NCBI RefSeq assembly: GCF_014637405.1
Contig: NZ_BMEY01000018.1
Span: forward strand, 1 to 64,000
Direction: 5' to 3'
From: Ornithinibacillus halotolerans
GTDB taxonomy: Bacteria > Bacillota > Bacilli > Bacillales > Amphibacillaceae
Length of the DNA stretch: 64,000 nt
Below are positions 35,721 through 44,520 of the stretch, piece by piece; the first letter of the stretch is position 1, and each line of letters begins with the position of its first letter. The position numbers and the translations under genes were made by a program. The notes beneath the pieces were generated by a model. The model made no database searches, was not told where the DNA came from, and saw only the letters and a list, made by a program, of their open reading frames with translations.

Positions 35721-36713
35721 ATGAATAAGAAACGTTGGTTTGCGCTACTTGCTGCAGCCGTTTTATTTATCGTCTCTATTGGTTTTCAGTTTGTAACAAG
35801 TGTTGCAAGCACTAATTTTGACCAATTATTTGCCTTTCCAGAAAGTAAATTTGAAGAGGAAGTCATAGAAGAAGGAACTAGAGGTAAAATTGTAGTTCTT
35901 CATTTAAATGGGGTCATTCAAGACACCACTCCAAGTACGGTACTTAATACAACTTCTTACAATCATAAAGTATTCTTAGAAATGCTTGAAGAAGCTGGGA
36001 AAGATAGTAGTGTAGATGGAATTGTATTACGTGTAAATACACCTGGTGGTGGCGTTGTAGAAAGTGCAGAAATACATGATAAGATCGTTGAAATTAAAGA
36101 GGAATATAAAAAGCCTATTTATGTTTCCATGGGGAATACAGCAGCATCTGGCGGATATTACATATCAGCACCAGCAGATAAAATTGTAGCTCACCCTGCA
36201 ACATTAACAGGGTCAATCGGTGTAATCATGCAAGGGTATGATATTTCCGGGTTAACTGAAAAATTAGGAATTGAATTTAATACGATAAAAAGTGGCGAAT
36301 ACAAAGATATTATGTCCACTTTCCGTGGGATGACAGACTCCGAACGAGCGCTATTACAAGAAATGATTGATGACATGTATGGTGATTTTGTTCAAGTTAT
36401 TGTAGATGGCCGAGGAATGTCCGAAGATAAAGTTCGTGAACTTGGTGATGGACGTGTTTACACTGGTAATCAAGCAAAAGAGAATGGTTTAGTGGACGAG
36501 ATTGGATCACTAGATGATACGATTGCTATGATGCAAGAGGAACATAAATTAAAAAATGCTCAAGTTGTTCAATACAATCAACCACAGGGTTGGGAACAAT
36601 TATTTGGATTGACGGTTGAGAATTTTGTAAGTAAAGATGAAGAATTAATCAATGTGCTAAATATTGTACAAGAATCTAATATCCCTAGAGCAATGTACTT
36701 ATATTCTAATTAA
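35721..36713 (+). CDS. sppA: Signal peptide peptidase SppA
   Basis: The 330-residue membrane-anchored serine protease clears cleaved signal peptides and helps membrane homeostasis. A signal-anchor helix spans residues about 6-28. The catalytic Ser143 in GNTAASGGYYISAPAD and general-base Lys195 in KSGEYKDIMS match SppA spacing in B. subtilis (Ser147/Lys199, with a four-residue shift). I start at the ATG at 35721 with GGAGG upstream. The RDD gene follows after 9 bp, as in B. subtilis sppA-yteJ. Confidence 0.93.
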   Translation: MNKKRWFALLAAAVLFIVSIGFQFVTSVASTNFDQLFAFPESKFEEEVIEEGTRGKIVVLHLNGVIQDTTPSTVLNTTSYNHKVFLEMLEEAGKDSSVDGIVLRVNTPGGGVVESAEIHDKIVEIKEEYKKPIYVSMGNTAASGGYYISAPADKIVAHPATLTGSIGVIMQGYDISGLTEKLGIEFNTIKSGEYKDIMSTFRGMTDSERALLQEMIDDMYGDFVQVIVDGRGMSEDKVRELGDGRVYTGNQAKENGLVDEIGSLDDTIAMMQEEHKLKNAQVVQYNQPQGWEQLFGLTVENFVSKDEELINVLNIVQESNIPRAMYLYSN

Positions 36714-36722
36714 GGAGGGCCA

Positions 36723-37190
36723 ATGATGAGTGAGGACAGTGTAATTTATCAAGGTACCCAAATATCTGAACAACGCTTCGCAGGGTTTTGGATGAGATTT
36801 TGGGCATATATCATTGATTTGTTGGTCATCGTTAGTGTGAATGGTATCTTGCTCTCACCATTTAAATTTATTAATGATGGAGTAGCGATTGATATCGGCT
36901 TCTGGACTGTTACCGGTATTCTTGGCGGGATAGTCTTTTATGCATACTTTTTACTCATGACCAAATATTTTGGACAAACAATCGGAAAGATGATCCTTGG
37001 TATTAAAGTTATTCGTGAAGATGAAAAGCCCCTACAATGGAGCGATTTATTTTTTAGAGAAGTGATTGGCAGATTCATCTATCAAGTGTTTGGATTTCTA
37101 ATGTTGTTGTATGTTATTGTTGGCTTCACAGATGAAAAACAAGGACTTCATGATATGATTTGTGATACAAGGGTAATATTTGACAGATAA
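36723..37190 (+). CDS. yteJ: RDD-family membrane protein (YteJ-like)
   Basis: The 155-residue protein carries the RDD motif region RFAGFWMRFWAYIIDLLVIV (Arg and Asp-Asp positions conserved as R...D) and KYFGQTIGKMILGIKVI, with about three membrane helices. It follows sppA as yteJ does in Bacillus. RDD proteins have been linked to ion exchange, but here the conserved partnership suggests a membrane-stress role. AAGGAGG precedes the ATG. Confidence 0.85.
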   Translation: MMSEDSVIYQGTQISEQRFAGFWMRFWAYIIDLLVIVSVNGILLSPFKFINDGVAIDIGFWTVTGILGGIVFYAYFLLMTKYFGQTIGKMILGIKVIREDEKPLQWSDLFFREVIGRFIYQVFGFLMLLYVIVGFTDEKQGLHDMICDTRVIFDR

Positions 37191-37196
37191 TCGATG

Positions 37197-37230
37197 CAGA
37201 CACGGGCTTTAGGGTTCGTGTCTTTTTATT
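37197..37230 (+). terminator. Terminator of sppA-yteJ
   Basis: AGACACG and CGTGTCT pair and TTTTT follows. Confidence 0.75.
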
Positions 37231-37325
37231 TTCATGATGATAAAATATAAGGTAAATCTCTAATAGTCATTCTTTTGTGCAACTGATAAACTATTTATAA
37301 TAAGTCTAAACTTGAAGAGGTAATT

Positions 37326-37886
37326 ATGACAATACATACTAATACATTTCCAATACTTGAAACTAACCGACTAATATTAAGACAAATCACAGAAAAAGAT
37401 GCAGAAGATATTTTGAAATATCTTTCCGATGAAGAAGTGATGCAATATTATGGATTAGAACCTTTTGAATCAATTCACGATGCGTTAGAAGAAATATCGT
37501 GGTATCAATCCTTACAAAATAATAAAACAGGTACTCGATGGGGTATTACCTTAAAAGAGAGCGACGTAGTCATTGGGAGTTGTGGTTTTCATAATACTAA
37601 CTCAGAGCACTATCGAACAGAAATAGGATTTGAATTAAGTAAAGAATATTGGGGAAAAGGCATCGCTCGTGAAGCAGTGGAAGCAATACTAACTTATGGT
37701 TTTAATGAGTTGAATCTCAACAGAATCGAGGCCTTAATTGAACCGCCTAATCAATCGTCACAAAAGTTAGTAGAGCGGTTAGGCTTTATAAGAGAAGGAT
37801 TATTAAGAGATTATGAATTTACATCTGGTAAATTTGATGATTTATATATGTATTCGTTGTTGAAAAAAGACAATAGACATGATTAA
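37326..37886 (+). CDS. GNAT-family N-acetyltransferase (RimJ/RimL-like)
   Basis: The 186-residue protein reads as a ribosomal-protein-type acetyltransferase: ILETNRLILRQITEKDAEDI, GSCGFHNTNSEHYRTEIGFE, EYWGKGIAREAVEAILTYGF (acetyl-CoA loop GKGIA) and NQSSQKLVERLGFIREGLLR. It may acetylate a protein N-terminus or a small amine. GAGGTAATT precedes the ATG. It is a single-gene unit ending in a terminator. Confidence 0.87.
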   Translation: MTIHTNTFPILETNRLILRQITEKDAEDILKYLSDEEVMQYYGLEPFESIHDALEEISWYQSLQNNKTGTRWGITLKESDVVIGSCGFHNTNSEHYRTEIGFELSKEYWGKGIAREAVEAILTYGFNELNLNRIEALIEPPNQSSQKLVERLGFIREGLLRDYEFTSGKFDDLYMYSLLKKDNRHD

Positions 37887-37893
37887 AAGTTAG

Positions 37894-37952
37894 AAAAATA
37901 CTGTATCTAAAACATTGATGAACATCAACAGTTTAGGTGCAGTATTTTTATT
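37894..37952 (+). terminator. Terminator of the RimJ/RimL-like gene
   Basis: AAAATACTG...TAAAAC and GTTTAGGTGCAGTATTTTT pair with a T-rich tail. Confidence 0.75.
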
Positions 37953-38093
37953 TTTAAATCCCATTAGGTCGAATATTGTGGAATTCTTAATTCTTTTGCC
38001 AAGCTATTGATTCTATGAATTATCTGAATTAAAATAATATATAGAATTTTGTTTCGTGAAAGTCATCAATCTATTTGGAGGAGTGGTAGGAGA

Positions 38094-39707
38094 ATGAACA
38101 CAGATTCAAATGTACTTGATGGACTAGAGAAATTATTGAAGCGGGCTCGAAGAAATACATTAGGGGATCTACTAGCAAGAACGAGAGAGCGGACGCCAGA
38201 TAAATTTGCGCTTGTATACCGGGATAAACGGTTAAATTACGAAGAACTTGATTCTTTAGTTAATCAAACAGCCTATGCTTTTCGCCAGCGAGGAATGAAA
38301 AAAGGTGACATGATAACAGTAATGTCTAAAAATAGTTTGGATTTTGTCGTTGTGAATTTTGCCCTTGCAAGAATTGGTGCAGTCATGGTTCCGATTAACT
38401 ATATGCTGACAAAAGAGGATGTTGCTTACATATTAGAACATGCAAAAGTATGTGGATTAATTGCCTCGGAAGAATACGCACCAGTTTTAGAACAAGCATC
38501 TCTTGGACGAGAGATGAAATTCCGATTTCTAATGGATATTGATGACGGGGATATATTAGATGGTAGGATGGAGGATTGGTCGGCATTACGTGACATCCGA
38601 CAAGATCAACCAACTGATTTTGTTGATGCAGATATATCCGATGACGATTTATGTCATGTTCTATACACAAGTGGAACAGAGTCACGTCCAAAAGGTGTCA
38701 TGCTTACTCATAAAAGTATTGTAAGTGAATATGTAAGTTGTATTGTTGATGGAGACATGGCTGACGGTGATGTATTAATTCATGCATTACCGATGTATCA
38801 TAGTGCACAATTACATTGTTTCTTAGGTCCGAGTATTTATCTCGGGTCGAGTGGAATCATTCTCGATGGAGCAAGTCCAGAAGTAATTTTGCATACGATT
38901 GAAAAAGAAGGAGCAACCCAATTATTCTGCCCACCAACTGTGTGGATTGCTCTATTGAGACATCCTGAATTTGATACGAGAGATTTGTCTACATTAGAGA
39001 AATGTTACTATGGTGCTGCCATTATGCCACGAGAAATATTAAAAGAACTTTCCGAGCGATTACCAAATGCACGTTTTTGGAATTTTTATGGTCAAACAGA
39101 GGTAGCTCCACTTGCCACTGCTTTACAACCAGAGGATCAATTGAGAAAACTAGGTTCAGCAGGGAAACCAAGTCTAAATATGCAAACAAAGATTGTCGAT
39201 GAAAATGATGAAGAAGTACCACGTGGGGAAATTGGAGAGATTGTTCATCGTACACCACATGCTATGAAAGGTTATTTACATGATCCAGAGAAAACATTAG
39301 AAGCATTTCGTGGTGGTTGGTTCCATAGTGGAGATTTAGGAGTAATGGATGAAGAAGGTTATATTACGATTATTGACCGTAAAAAAGATATGATCAATAC
39401 TGGTGGTGTCAATGTCTCCAGTCGAGAAGTTGAAGAGGCGATTTACCAATTAGAAGGCGTTTCCGAGGTAGCTGTTATCGGCATCCCAGATAAATATTGG
39501 ATTGAAGCGGTAACCGCAATTATTGTCCCGAAAGAAGGTAGCGACCTAACAGAAGAATCAGTCATAGCGTATTGTAGAGGAGTCTTATCAAAATTTAAAG
39601 TCCCAAAATATGTTGCATTCGCTGATTCACTTCCGAAAAACCCTAGTGGTAAAGTATTGAAACGAGAACTTCGTGATGAATATGAAGGATTAGGAGAAGA
39701 GAATTAA
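38094..39707 (+). CDS. Long-chain acyl-CoA synthetase-like AMP-forming ligase
   Basis: The 537-residue ANL enzyme activates a carboxylic acid with ATP and CoA. Signatures are YTSGTESRPKGVMLTHKS (P-loop), FYGQTEVAPL, WFHSGDLGVMDEEGYITIIDRKKDMI (hinge region) and the catalytic lysine in PKNPSGKVLKREL. The start at 38094 (MNTDSNVLDG) has GGAGGAG upstream. No other beta-oxidation genes are adjacent, so the substrate chain length is unknown. Confidence 0.9.
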   Translation: MNTDSNVLDGLEKLLKRARRNTLGDLLARTRERTPDKFALVYRDKRLNYEELDSLVNQTAYAFRQRGMKKGDMITVMSKNSLDFVVVNFALARIGAVMVPINYMLTKEDVAYILEHAKVCGLIASEEYAPVLEQASLGREMKFRFLMDIDDGDILDGRMEDWSALRDIRQDQPTDFVDADISDDDLCHVLYTSGTESRPKGVMLTHKSIVSEYVSCIVDGDMADGDVLIHALPMYHSAQLHCFLGPSIYLGSSGIILDGASPEVILHTIEKEGATQLFCPPTVWIALLRHPEFDTRDLSTLEKCYYGAAIMPREILKELSERLPNARFWNFYGQTEVAPLATALQPEDQLRKLGSAGKPSLNMQTKIVDENDEEVPRGEIGEIVHRTPHAMKGYLHDPEKTLEAFRGGWFHSGDLGVMDEEGYITIIDRKKDMINTGGVNVSSREVEEAIYQLEGVSEVAVIGIPDKYWIEAVTAIIVPKEGSDLTEESVIAYCRGVLSKFKVPKYVAFADSLPKNPSGKVLKRELRDEYEGLGEEN

Positions 39708-39714
39708 TTGAAAA

Positions 39715-39748
39715 GGCAAGCATTCCAGATGGAGTGCTTGTTTTTTTA
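39715..39748 (+). terminator. Terminator of the acyl-CoA synthetase gene
   Basis: CAAGCATTCC and GGAGTGCTTG pair and T7 follows. Confidence 0.85.
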
Positions 39749-39751
39749 TGG

Positions 39752-40023
39752 ATGGCGGATTATTGCTGAGTTTGGCGGATTAAATTGTGATTTGGCAGAT
39801 TAAGCTGTGGAATGGCGGATTATTGCTGAGTTTGGCGGATTAAATTGTGATTTGGCAGATTAAGCTGTGGAATGGCGGATTAAATTGTGATTTGGCAGAT
39901 TAAGCCGTGGAATGGCAGATTAAATCGTGAAACGGCAGATTAAGCCGCAGTTTGGCAGATTAAATCGTGAAACGGCAGATAAGGCCGCGGTATGGCAGAC
40001 TAGACCCGAGAACGGCAGATTAT
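39752..40023. repeat. Array of 20-bp half-units, family 4
   Basis: About 13 half-units share the core TGGCGGATTA or TGGCAGATTA followed by a 10-nt tail: TTGCTGAGTT, AATTGTGATT, AGCTGTGGAA, AATCGTGAAA or AGCCGCAGTT. Tails alternate between two classes, and larger 40- and 60-bp blocks are perfectly duplicated at the start, a sign of recent expansion. It begins 5 bp after a terminator and ends before the sspL promoter region. The core is homologous to the family 2 array read from the other strand. Confidence 0.9.
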
Positions 40024-40115
40024 TTTTTTATATCATAACCCGCTCATCTAATTTACTATCCCCCTTGGATAAAATATTCCAAACCAACTAATACTACTTA
40101 ATGGAGGTGTTTATG

Positions 40116-40256
40116 ATGGCAGAAAAAAGTGATAACTGGAGCAAAAAACGTGTTGTATCAAGTGTTAATCCTCAAGGCTTAACTGAGGAAACTGCAGACC
40201 ACCGTCCAAAATCACAACTTGAAGATCGGGCAAAGAAAAAGAATACAAAGATATGA
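40116..40256 (+). CDS. sspL: Small acid-soluble spore protein L
   Basis: The 46-residue product matches SspL: a variable N-terminus, then VNPQG, and the C-terminal block KSQLEDRAKKKNTK, which parallels KTELEERAKKSNTK of B. subtilis SspL. SspL is a minor spore core protein made in the forespore. GGAGG is 8 bp before the second ATG (40116); the first ATG at 40113 is also possible. The next gene is also a spore-type gene. Confidence 0.85.
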   Translation: MAEKSDNWSKKRVVSSVNPQGLTEETADHRPKSQLEDRAKKKNTKI

Positions 40257-40261
40257 AGTAG

Positions 40262-40519
40262 GTGAAGACAATCGATCATACTTTACATTACTTACGTGAG
40301 TCATTGTCCAATTATGAAGACCATGAATTAAGTACGACGATATATAACAAGTTAACAAACAATACTTACCAAAATGAAAAGGCTTTTGTCGATGCATTAG
40401 ATGATAAGGAAATGCAGTATTTGGAAAAGATTTTAGAAAGAGAAATTAATTATGCAGAGAATGCACAAGATCCACTAAGGGTAGAGCAATTAAAAGAAGT
40501 ATATGAACAGATTTTTTAA
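40262..40519 (+). CDS. csgA: Sporulation-specific CsgA-like protein
   Basis: The 85-residue protein resembles B. subtilis CsgA, a small sigma-G-dependent spore protein unrelated to curli: LHYLRESLSNYEDHELSTTI at the start and LEREINYAENAQDPLRVEQL and KEVYEQIF at the end. It is all-helical and acidic. The start is probably GTG at 40262, close after sspL, so the two form a forespore operon. The ribosome binding site is cramped and the exact start is uncertain. Confidence 0.75.
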   Translation: MKTIDHTLHYLRESLSNYEDHELSTTIYNKLTNNTYQNEKAFVDALDDKEMQYLEKILEREINYAENAQDPLRVEQLKEVYEQIF

Positions 40520-40629
40520 AAAAGAAAACATAGGACATAGGCCCATTTTCCATTATTGGATGACATTAACATTGCTATTTTAAGATGGTCATAGTAATAT
40601 ATAAATACAAGCTACGATGTTCGTATTTC

Positions 40630-40764
40630 AATAAGTTTTAACCTCTAATTGGATAATAGGGAGTTTTATATTGGAACTCTAATGCCGAGCCGTCATTGCG
40701 TTGCGGAAGGCAGGAAGGTTTCTGCAAACACCCACTTGGTGAAGTGGTGGTTTAAAACTTTTTA
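40630..40764 (+). ncRNA. Candidate structured small RNA
   Basis: AAGTTTTAACC (40633-40643) pairs with GGTTTAAAACTT (40749-40760), which is followed by TTT, enclosing about 105 nt with further stems: GAGTT/AACTC, GCAG/CTGC, and CCACTT/AAGTGG. Conserved-looking GGAAGGCAGGAAGG sits in the centre. The sequence is richer in GC than its surroundings and has no ORF. I could not match it to a riboswitch class, 6S, SRP or RNase P RNA. No strong promoter is evident. Confidence 0.45.
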
Positions 40765-40806
40765 TATCAAATACGGCATATGTGGCTGCTGAATATGTAA
40801 ATGTAA

Positions 40807-40840
40807 CGACCAGTTTCCTGTCAGGAGACTGGTCATTTTT
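40807..40840 (+). terminator. Plus-strand terminator after the candidate RNA
   Basis: GACCAGTTTCCT and AGGAGACTGGTC pair and ATTTTT follows. It overlaps the end of the convergent hydrolase gene. Confidence 0.75.
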
Positions 40841-41609
40841 GAATCTTTTTAATATCTTCTGGTAAAGAACTATTCGTTATCCAGCCTTCTACTAAATCAT
40901 TAAAATAATTTGGATTTGCAAGGCTTATCCCATGCCCAATCTTAGGGATGATAATGCCTTCCGCTTGGTGGTGCAATTGGACAAGTTTTTCTGCTGACTC
41001 TTTCATCATTGGTTTTTCCTGTTCTCCTACAGTTATTAAAATATTTGCCATTGACTCAGAATAACGTTCAGGAATTTGAAAGGACATATTTTCATTCATT
41101 ACTTGCATAAATGTATTCAAGTCAGTTTGCGAACTTTCTTTGAAGTATAGTTCAAACTGATTATTATCTATATACAGTACTTTAGATTGAAGCTTAGCAA
41201 ATGACCTTAATTTCACTAATGGATATGTAACTTTCAAAATAGGTAATAAGAGCTTTGCTCCGAATTTAATAGGAATAGTTAAGGCACTATTTATTATCGC
41301 AAAGTCTATTAAATCTTTCTTTATACTTAGCATATGTAATAATATTTGTGCTCCTAAAGAAAAGCCAATTACAATAACAGGCTTCTCCTTACCTTTGTCT
41401 TGAATTAATTGAATTACTCGTTCTGCACTATCCTGAATTGAAAAATTTTCCCCACTACTATTTCCATGTCCGGGTAAATCAGGTACTAAAATATGATATT
41501 TTGAGGCAAAATGAGAAACTTGTTTATCCCACATCCATCCACTAACGCCTCCACCGTGTAAAAATACCATTAATGCATCTTTGTCCTTAGAATATTCCTT
41601 GTATTCCAT
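40833..41609 (-). CDS. Alpha/beta hydrolase
   Basis: The 258-residue enzyme has the oxyanion segment VFLHGGGVSGWMWDKQV, VPDLPGHGNSSG, nucleophile elbow GFSLGAQ (Ser) and a C-terminal catalytic His in KIGHGISLANP. It is a lipase- or esterase-like lone hydrolase with no signal peptide. I start at MEYKEY (41609) since AAAGGTGG lies upstream of it; an ATG at 41636 has no ribosome binding site. Confidence 0.85.
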   Translation of the reverse strand: MEYKEYSKDKDALMVFLHGGGVSGWMWDKQVSHFASKYHILVPDLPGHGNSSGENFSIQDSAERVIQLIQDKGKEKPVIVIGFSLGAQILLHMLSIKKDLIDFAIINSALTIPIKFGAKLLLPILKVTYPLVKLRSFAKLQSKVLYIDNNQFELYFKESSQTDLNTFMQVMNENMSFQIPERYSESMANILITVGEQEKPMMKESAEKLVQLHHQAEGIIIPKIGHGISLANPNYFNDLVEGWITNSSLPEDIKKIQK

Positions 41610-41749
41610 GTGTAAGCCAGCCACCTTTCCTATCATTAGTCTATCATAAGTATATTAATGATAAGTAAAACTTTTCGAATACAATTACTTTTTAGTATTA
41701 TCTTTTATCATAAGATTACACTATCATTAAAGTTAGAGGGGGAATGGAG

Positions 41750-42118
41750 ATGGAATTTAGATATGAGCAATTAGACCATGTACAGCTAGCCGCTCCTAAA
41801 GGGGCAGAAAATCAGGCTAGGGCATTTTATCAAGATTTACTAGGCTTTATGGAGGTAGAAAAACCTGAAAACTTGAAGCAGCGAGGTGGGGTTTGGTTTT
41901 CAGATGGAAATATCTGTATTCATATTGGAATAGAAGACCCATTTCAACCTGCTAAAAAAGCTCATCCTGCATTCCAGGTAAAGAATATAGAAGCGATGAA
42001 AAAGTATTTACAGATAAAACAAGTAGATTTTATGGATGATAAGAACCTTCCAGGTGCTAATCGTTTCTATTTACATGATCCGTTTGGGAATCGACTAGAA
42101 TTTATTGAGTGGATATAA
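41750..42118 (+). CDS. VOC-family (glyoxalase-like) protein
   Basis: The 122-residue protein has two beta-alpha-beta-beta-beta modules: LDHVQLAAPKGAENQARAFY, then FYLHDPFGNRLEFIEW with the metal-binding glutamate. Candidate metal ligands are His10, His59-61 and the final Glu. The second of two ATGs fits GAGGGGGA 7 bp upstream. Its substrate is unknown. Confidence 0.82.
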   Translation: MEFRYEQLDHVQLAAPKGAENQARAFYQDLLGFMEVEKPENLKQRGGVWFSDGNICIHIGIEDPFQPAKKAHPAFQVKNIEAMKKYLQIKQVDFMDDKNLPGANRFYLHDPFGNRLEFIEWI

Positions 42119-42120
42119 GT

Positions 42121-42163
42121 AAAAAGGGATTTCTCAGTCAAGTAGTGAGAAATCCCTTTTTTA
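42121..42163 (+). terminator. Terminator of the VOC gene
   Basis: AAAAGGGATTTCTCA and TGAGAAATCCCTTTT pair perfectly and a T-run follows. Confidence 0.88.
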
Positions 42164-42206
42164 TGGTAATATTATTTGAAAAGTAAATTATTTAGGGGGA
42201 CCTGTG

Positions 42207-43163
42207 TTGAAGAAAAAGATAGCAATCATTCTAGGTAGTATTGTTGGAATACTGCTAATTGGGTTAATAGTAGCTGGCAATTACTTTTACAGTGAAGGGA
42301 TTAAGCGAGGGACTGAAGTAGAATTACATCAAGAGCCAGAAAGTGTTAATGCACAAGCAAACGAAACTGCACGATCTATTATAGAAGAAGCAGAAACATG
42401 GTATAAAGATCAAGAACTAGATGAGTTAGAAATTTTATCTTATGATAATTTACGATTGAAGGCGGGTTTTTTTGACAATGAGGCTCAAACTGGAAAAGCA
42501 GTCATTTTAGCACATGGCTATCGAGGAAATCGAGATCATATGGATGATTTAGTAAAGTTTTACTTTGATCAAGGATTTGATGTGTTATTACCTGATGCGA
42601 GAGGTCATGGAGAGAGTGAGGGTGACTATATCGGGTATGGCTGGCATGATAGACTTGATTATGTGAAATGGATTGACTTAATGATTGAGGAGTATGGTGC
42701 CGAACAATTGTTATTACATGGAAATTCCATGGGAGCTTCCCTTGTATTAATGACTAGCGGTGAGGAATTACCAGACGAAGTAAAAGGGATTATTGCTGAT
42801 AGTGGATATACGACTGTGAAAGAAGAATTAAAACATCAGTTAAAACATCTGTACCATCTTCCTAGTTTTCCAATATTAGATGTAACTAGTGTAATTACTA
42901 AAGTACGGGCAGGTTATTTCTTTGGAGAAGCTTCGGCACTGGAGCAGGTGAAAAAGAATACTAGACCATTATTTTTAATACATGGAGATGCAGATGAGCT
43001 AGTGCCAACTGATATGGCATATGAACTCTATGAAGCAGCTGGTGGGGAAAAGGAGCTGTGGATTGTACCTAACGCTGGGCATACAAAAGCTTATTCAATA
43101 GCAACGGAAGAGTTCCAGACTAGACTACAAGAGTTTATCGATAAAACGATAAGTAACGAGTAG
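42207..43163 (+). CDS. Membrane-anchored alpha/beta hydrolase (YqkD-like), paralogue A
   Basis: The 318-residue protein has an N-terminal signal-anchor (KKKIAIILGSIVGILLIGLI), then a hydrolase domain with AHGYRGNRDHMDDLV, LPDARGHGESEG, the nucleophile elbow HGNSMGA, and HGDADELVPTDMAYEL plus PNAGHTK for Asp and His. It is probably a cell-surface esterase or peptidase-like enzyme. A close paralogue lies at 57410. The TTG at 42207 is favoured by AGGGGGA 6 bp upstream. A GNAT gene follows after 16 bp. Confidence 0.87.
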   Translation: MKKKIAIILGSIVGILLIGLIVAGNYFYSEGIKRGTEVELHQEPESVNAQANETARSIIEEAETWYKDQELDELEILSYDNLRLKAGFFDNEAQTGKAVILAHGYRGNRDHMDDLVKFYFDQGFDVLLPDARGHGESEGDYIGYGWHDRLDYVKWIDLMIEEYGAEQLLLHGNSMGASLVLMTSGEELPDEVKGIIADSGYTTVKEELKHQLKHLYHLPSFPILDVTSVITKVRAGYFFGEASALEQVKKNTRPLFLIHGDADELVPTDMAYELYEAAGGEKELWIVPNAGHTKAYSIATEEFQTRLQEFIDKTISNE

Positions 43164-43179
43164 GAGGTAAATCATTCAT

Positions 43180-43605
43180 ATGTCCATTCATGTACGACTA
43201 GCTACAGAAAAAGATGCCGAACAACTATCCAGATTAAATCAATTATTTAATGGTGGAGAAGCAGTATCTCCTGAAAAGATAAAGGAAAGTATGAAAAATA
43301 GTAATGAGTTAATTGTCGTTGCGATAGTAGATGAAAAAATAATGGGATTTAGCTGTGCACAAGTATTTTCATCTTTTTGCTATGATGAACTACAAGGTGA
43401 AATTACAGAAATGTATGTACATGAAGGTGTAAGAAGGCAAGGACTAGCTAGCTTAATGATTAACCTACTAGAAGAAAAGCTAGCAGAATGTAATGCTAAA
43501 CATGTAAAAATTTTAACAGGCAAGCAAAACAAAGCAGCAATCAAGACATATACAAAAAATGGTTATCAATTAGAAGAAGATGTGTTATTAGAGAAGAAAT
43601 TATAA
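43180..43605 (+). CDS. GNAT-family N-acetyltransferase
   Basis: The 141-residue protein has the GNAT loop MYVHEGVRRQGLASLMINLL (RRQGLA) and a C-terminal KAAIKTYTKNGYQLEED. Its compact form and opening VRLATEKDAEQLSRLN recall AAC(6')-like enzymes, but the substrate is not determinable. It is coupled to the upstream YqkD-like hydrolase gene. Confidence 0.85.
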   Translation: MSIHVRLATEKDAEQLSRLNQLFNGGEAVSPEKIKESMKNSNELIVVAIVDEKIMGFSCAQVFSSFCYDELQGEITEMYVHEGVRRQGLASLMINLLEEKLAECNAKHVKILTGKQNKAAIKTYTKNGYQLEEDVLLEKKL

Positions 43606-43636
43606 CAAGTAGATTGGCTCTTCAATCTACTTGTTC
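43604..43636 (+). terminator. Terminator of the hydrolase-GNAT pair
   Basis: ACAAGTAGATTG and CAATCTACTTGT form a perfect stem with a short T-run. Confidence 0.75.
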
Positions 43637-43647
43637 GTGTAGTTACA

Positions 43648-43911
43648 TTATGAGAAAAGAAAAAATATATATCCAAATGTTAAGCCAATCATAATATAAA
43701 TATCCTTATCAAAACGAATATGATTGTTCTTTTTATCCTTTACTGTAAGTAACTTTCCTATAATAAATAAGAACAATGGTACACCGATTATTGCTTTTCT
43801 AATGAATCGATTATCTATTGTGTAATCGGATGCTAGCGGAATAAAAAAGAGAAAGAACGTAGCGATAATTGCTAAAATATAGAGTCCAATTTTTACACGA
43901 TTGATTGTCAC
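43648..43911 (-). CDS. Small three-helix membrane protein
   Basis: The 87-residue protein has hydrophobic segments at about 8-26, 40-57 and 70-86 and no known motif. The start is GTG at 43911 with AGGAGG 8 bp upstream. It follows the GNAT gene at 43924 on the same strand by 12 bp, so they are co-transcribed. Function is unknown. Confidence 0.65.
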   Translation of the reverse strand: MTINRVKIGLYILAIIATFFLFFIPLASDYTIDNRFIRKAIIGVPLFLFIIGKLLTVKDKKNNHIRFDKDIYIMIGLTFGYIFFLFS

Positions 43912-43923
43912 TTATTTTTCCTC

Positions 43924-44370
43924 CTAAACGAAATACTCCATTACTAATTCATTTTCAATTATTTCCTCTGTCATTAGAAAACCTAGCTTTTGATAGAATT
44001 CTATTGCTCCCTCATTTTCTGTTACTACAGACAAGCGAATTCGATCACAATCTTCATGCGACGAAATCATCTCTATTAATGCTTTCATCGCTTTCTTTCC
44101 GTATCCCTTACCTTGAAAACCTTCGCCAATCATAAAGCGTGGTATCCAATGTTTATCTTCAGGATCATTTTCAGGTATGTGTTCAACTGCGGCTAATCCT
44201 ACTACTGTATCTTCATGACAGATTGCATAGGGAGTAAATGTATCATCCACATAAGCCCATGCAATCGTAGCAATATTTCTTGCAACAAATTCTTTTTGCT
44301 CTTCAGAAACTTCTAATTTAACACAATCTCGTATATTTTCTTTTGTGACGGGTAGTATTTTTATTGTCAT
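43924..44370 (-). CDS. GNAT-family N-acetyltransferase (BltD-like)
   Basis: The 148-residue protein has ILPVTKENIRDCVKLEVSEE at the start, PRFMIGEGFQGKGYGKKAMK (loop QGKGYG) and EGAIEFYQKLGFLMTEE. The pattern resembles the spermine/spermidine acetyltransferase BltD family. GGGGGAAG precedes the ATG. It heads a two-gene unit with a small membrane protein. Confidence 0.82.
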   Translation of the reverse strand: MTIKILPVTKENIRDCVKLEVSEEQKEFVARNIATIAWAYVDDTFTPYAICHEDTVVGLAAVEHIPENDPEDKHWIPRFMIGEGFQGKGYGKKAMKALIEMISSHEDCDRIRLSVVTENEGAIEFYQKLGFLMTEEIIENELVMEYFV

Positions 44371-44520
44371 TGTTCACTTCCCCCTACTTTAGTAAATTCT
44401 AACACTACAGTATAATTATTACATTTAGATACATAAAAATATATAGTTCATTTTTATTATATAAGGGACTTTTTGCTAATTTCGTAAATTTACTAAAAAA
44501 ATACAAGGGGGATGTTCCCT

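Noticed and set aside
40630-40764. SRP RNA, RNase P RNA or a known riboswitch
   Set aside because: The conserved cores of those RNAs are not present, and the gene downstream is on the opposite strand, which argues against a riboswitch.
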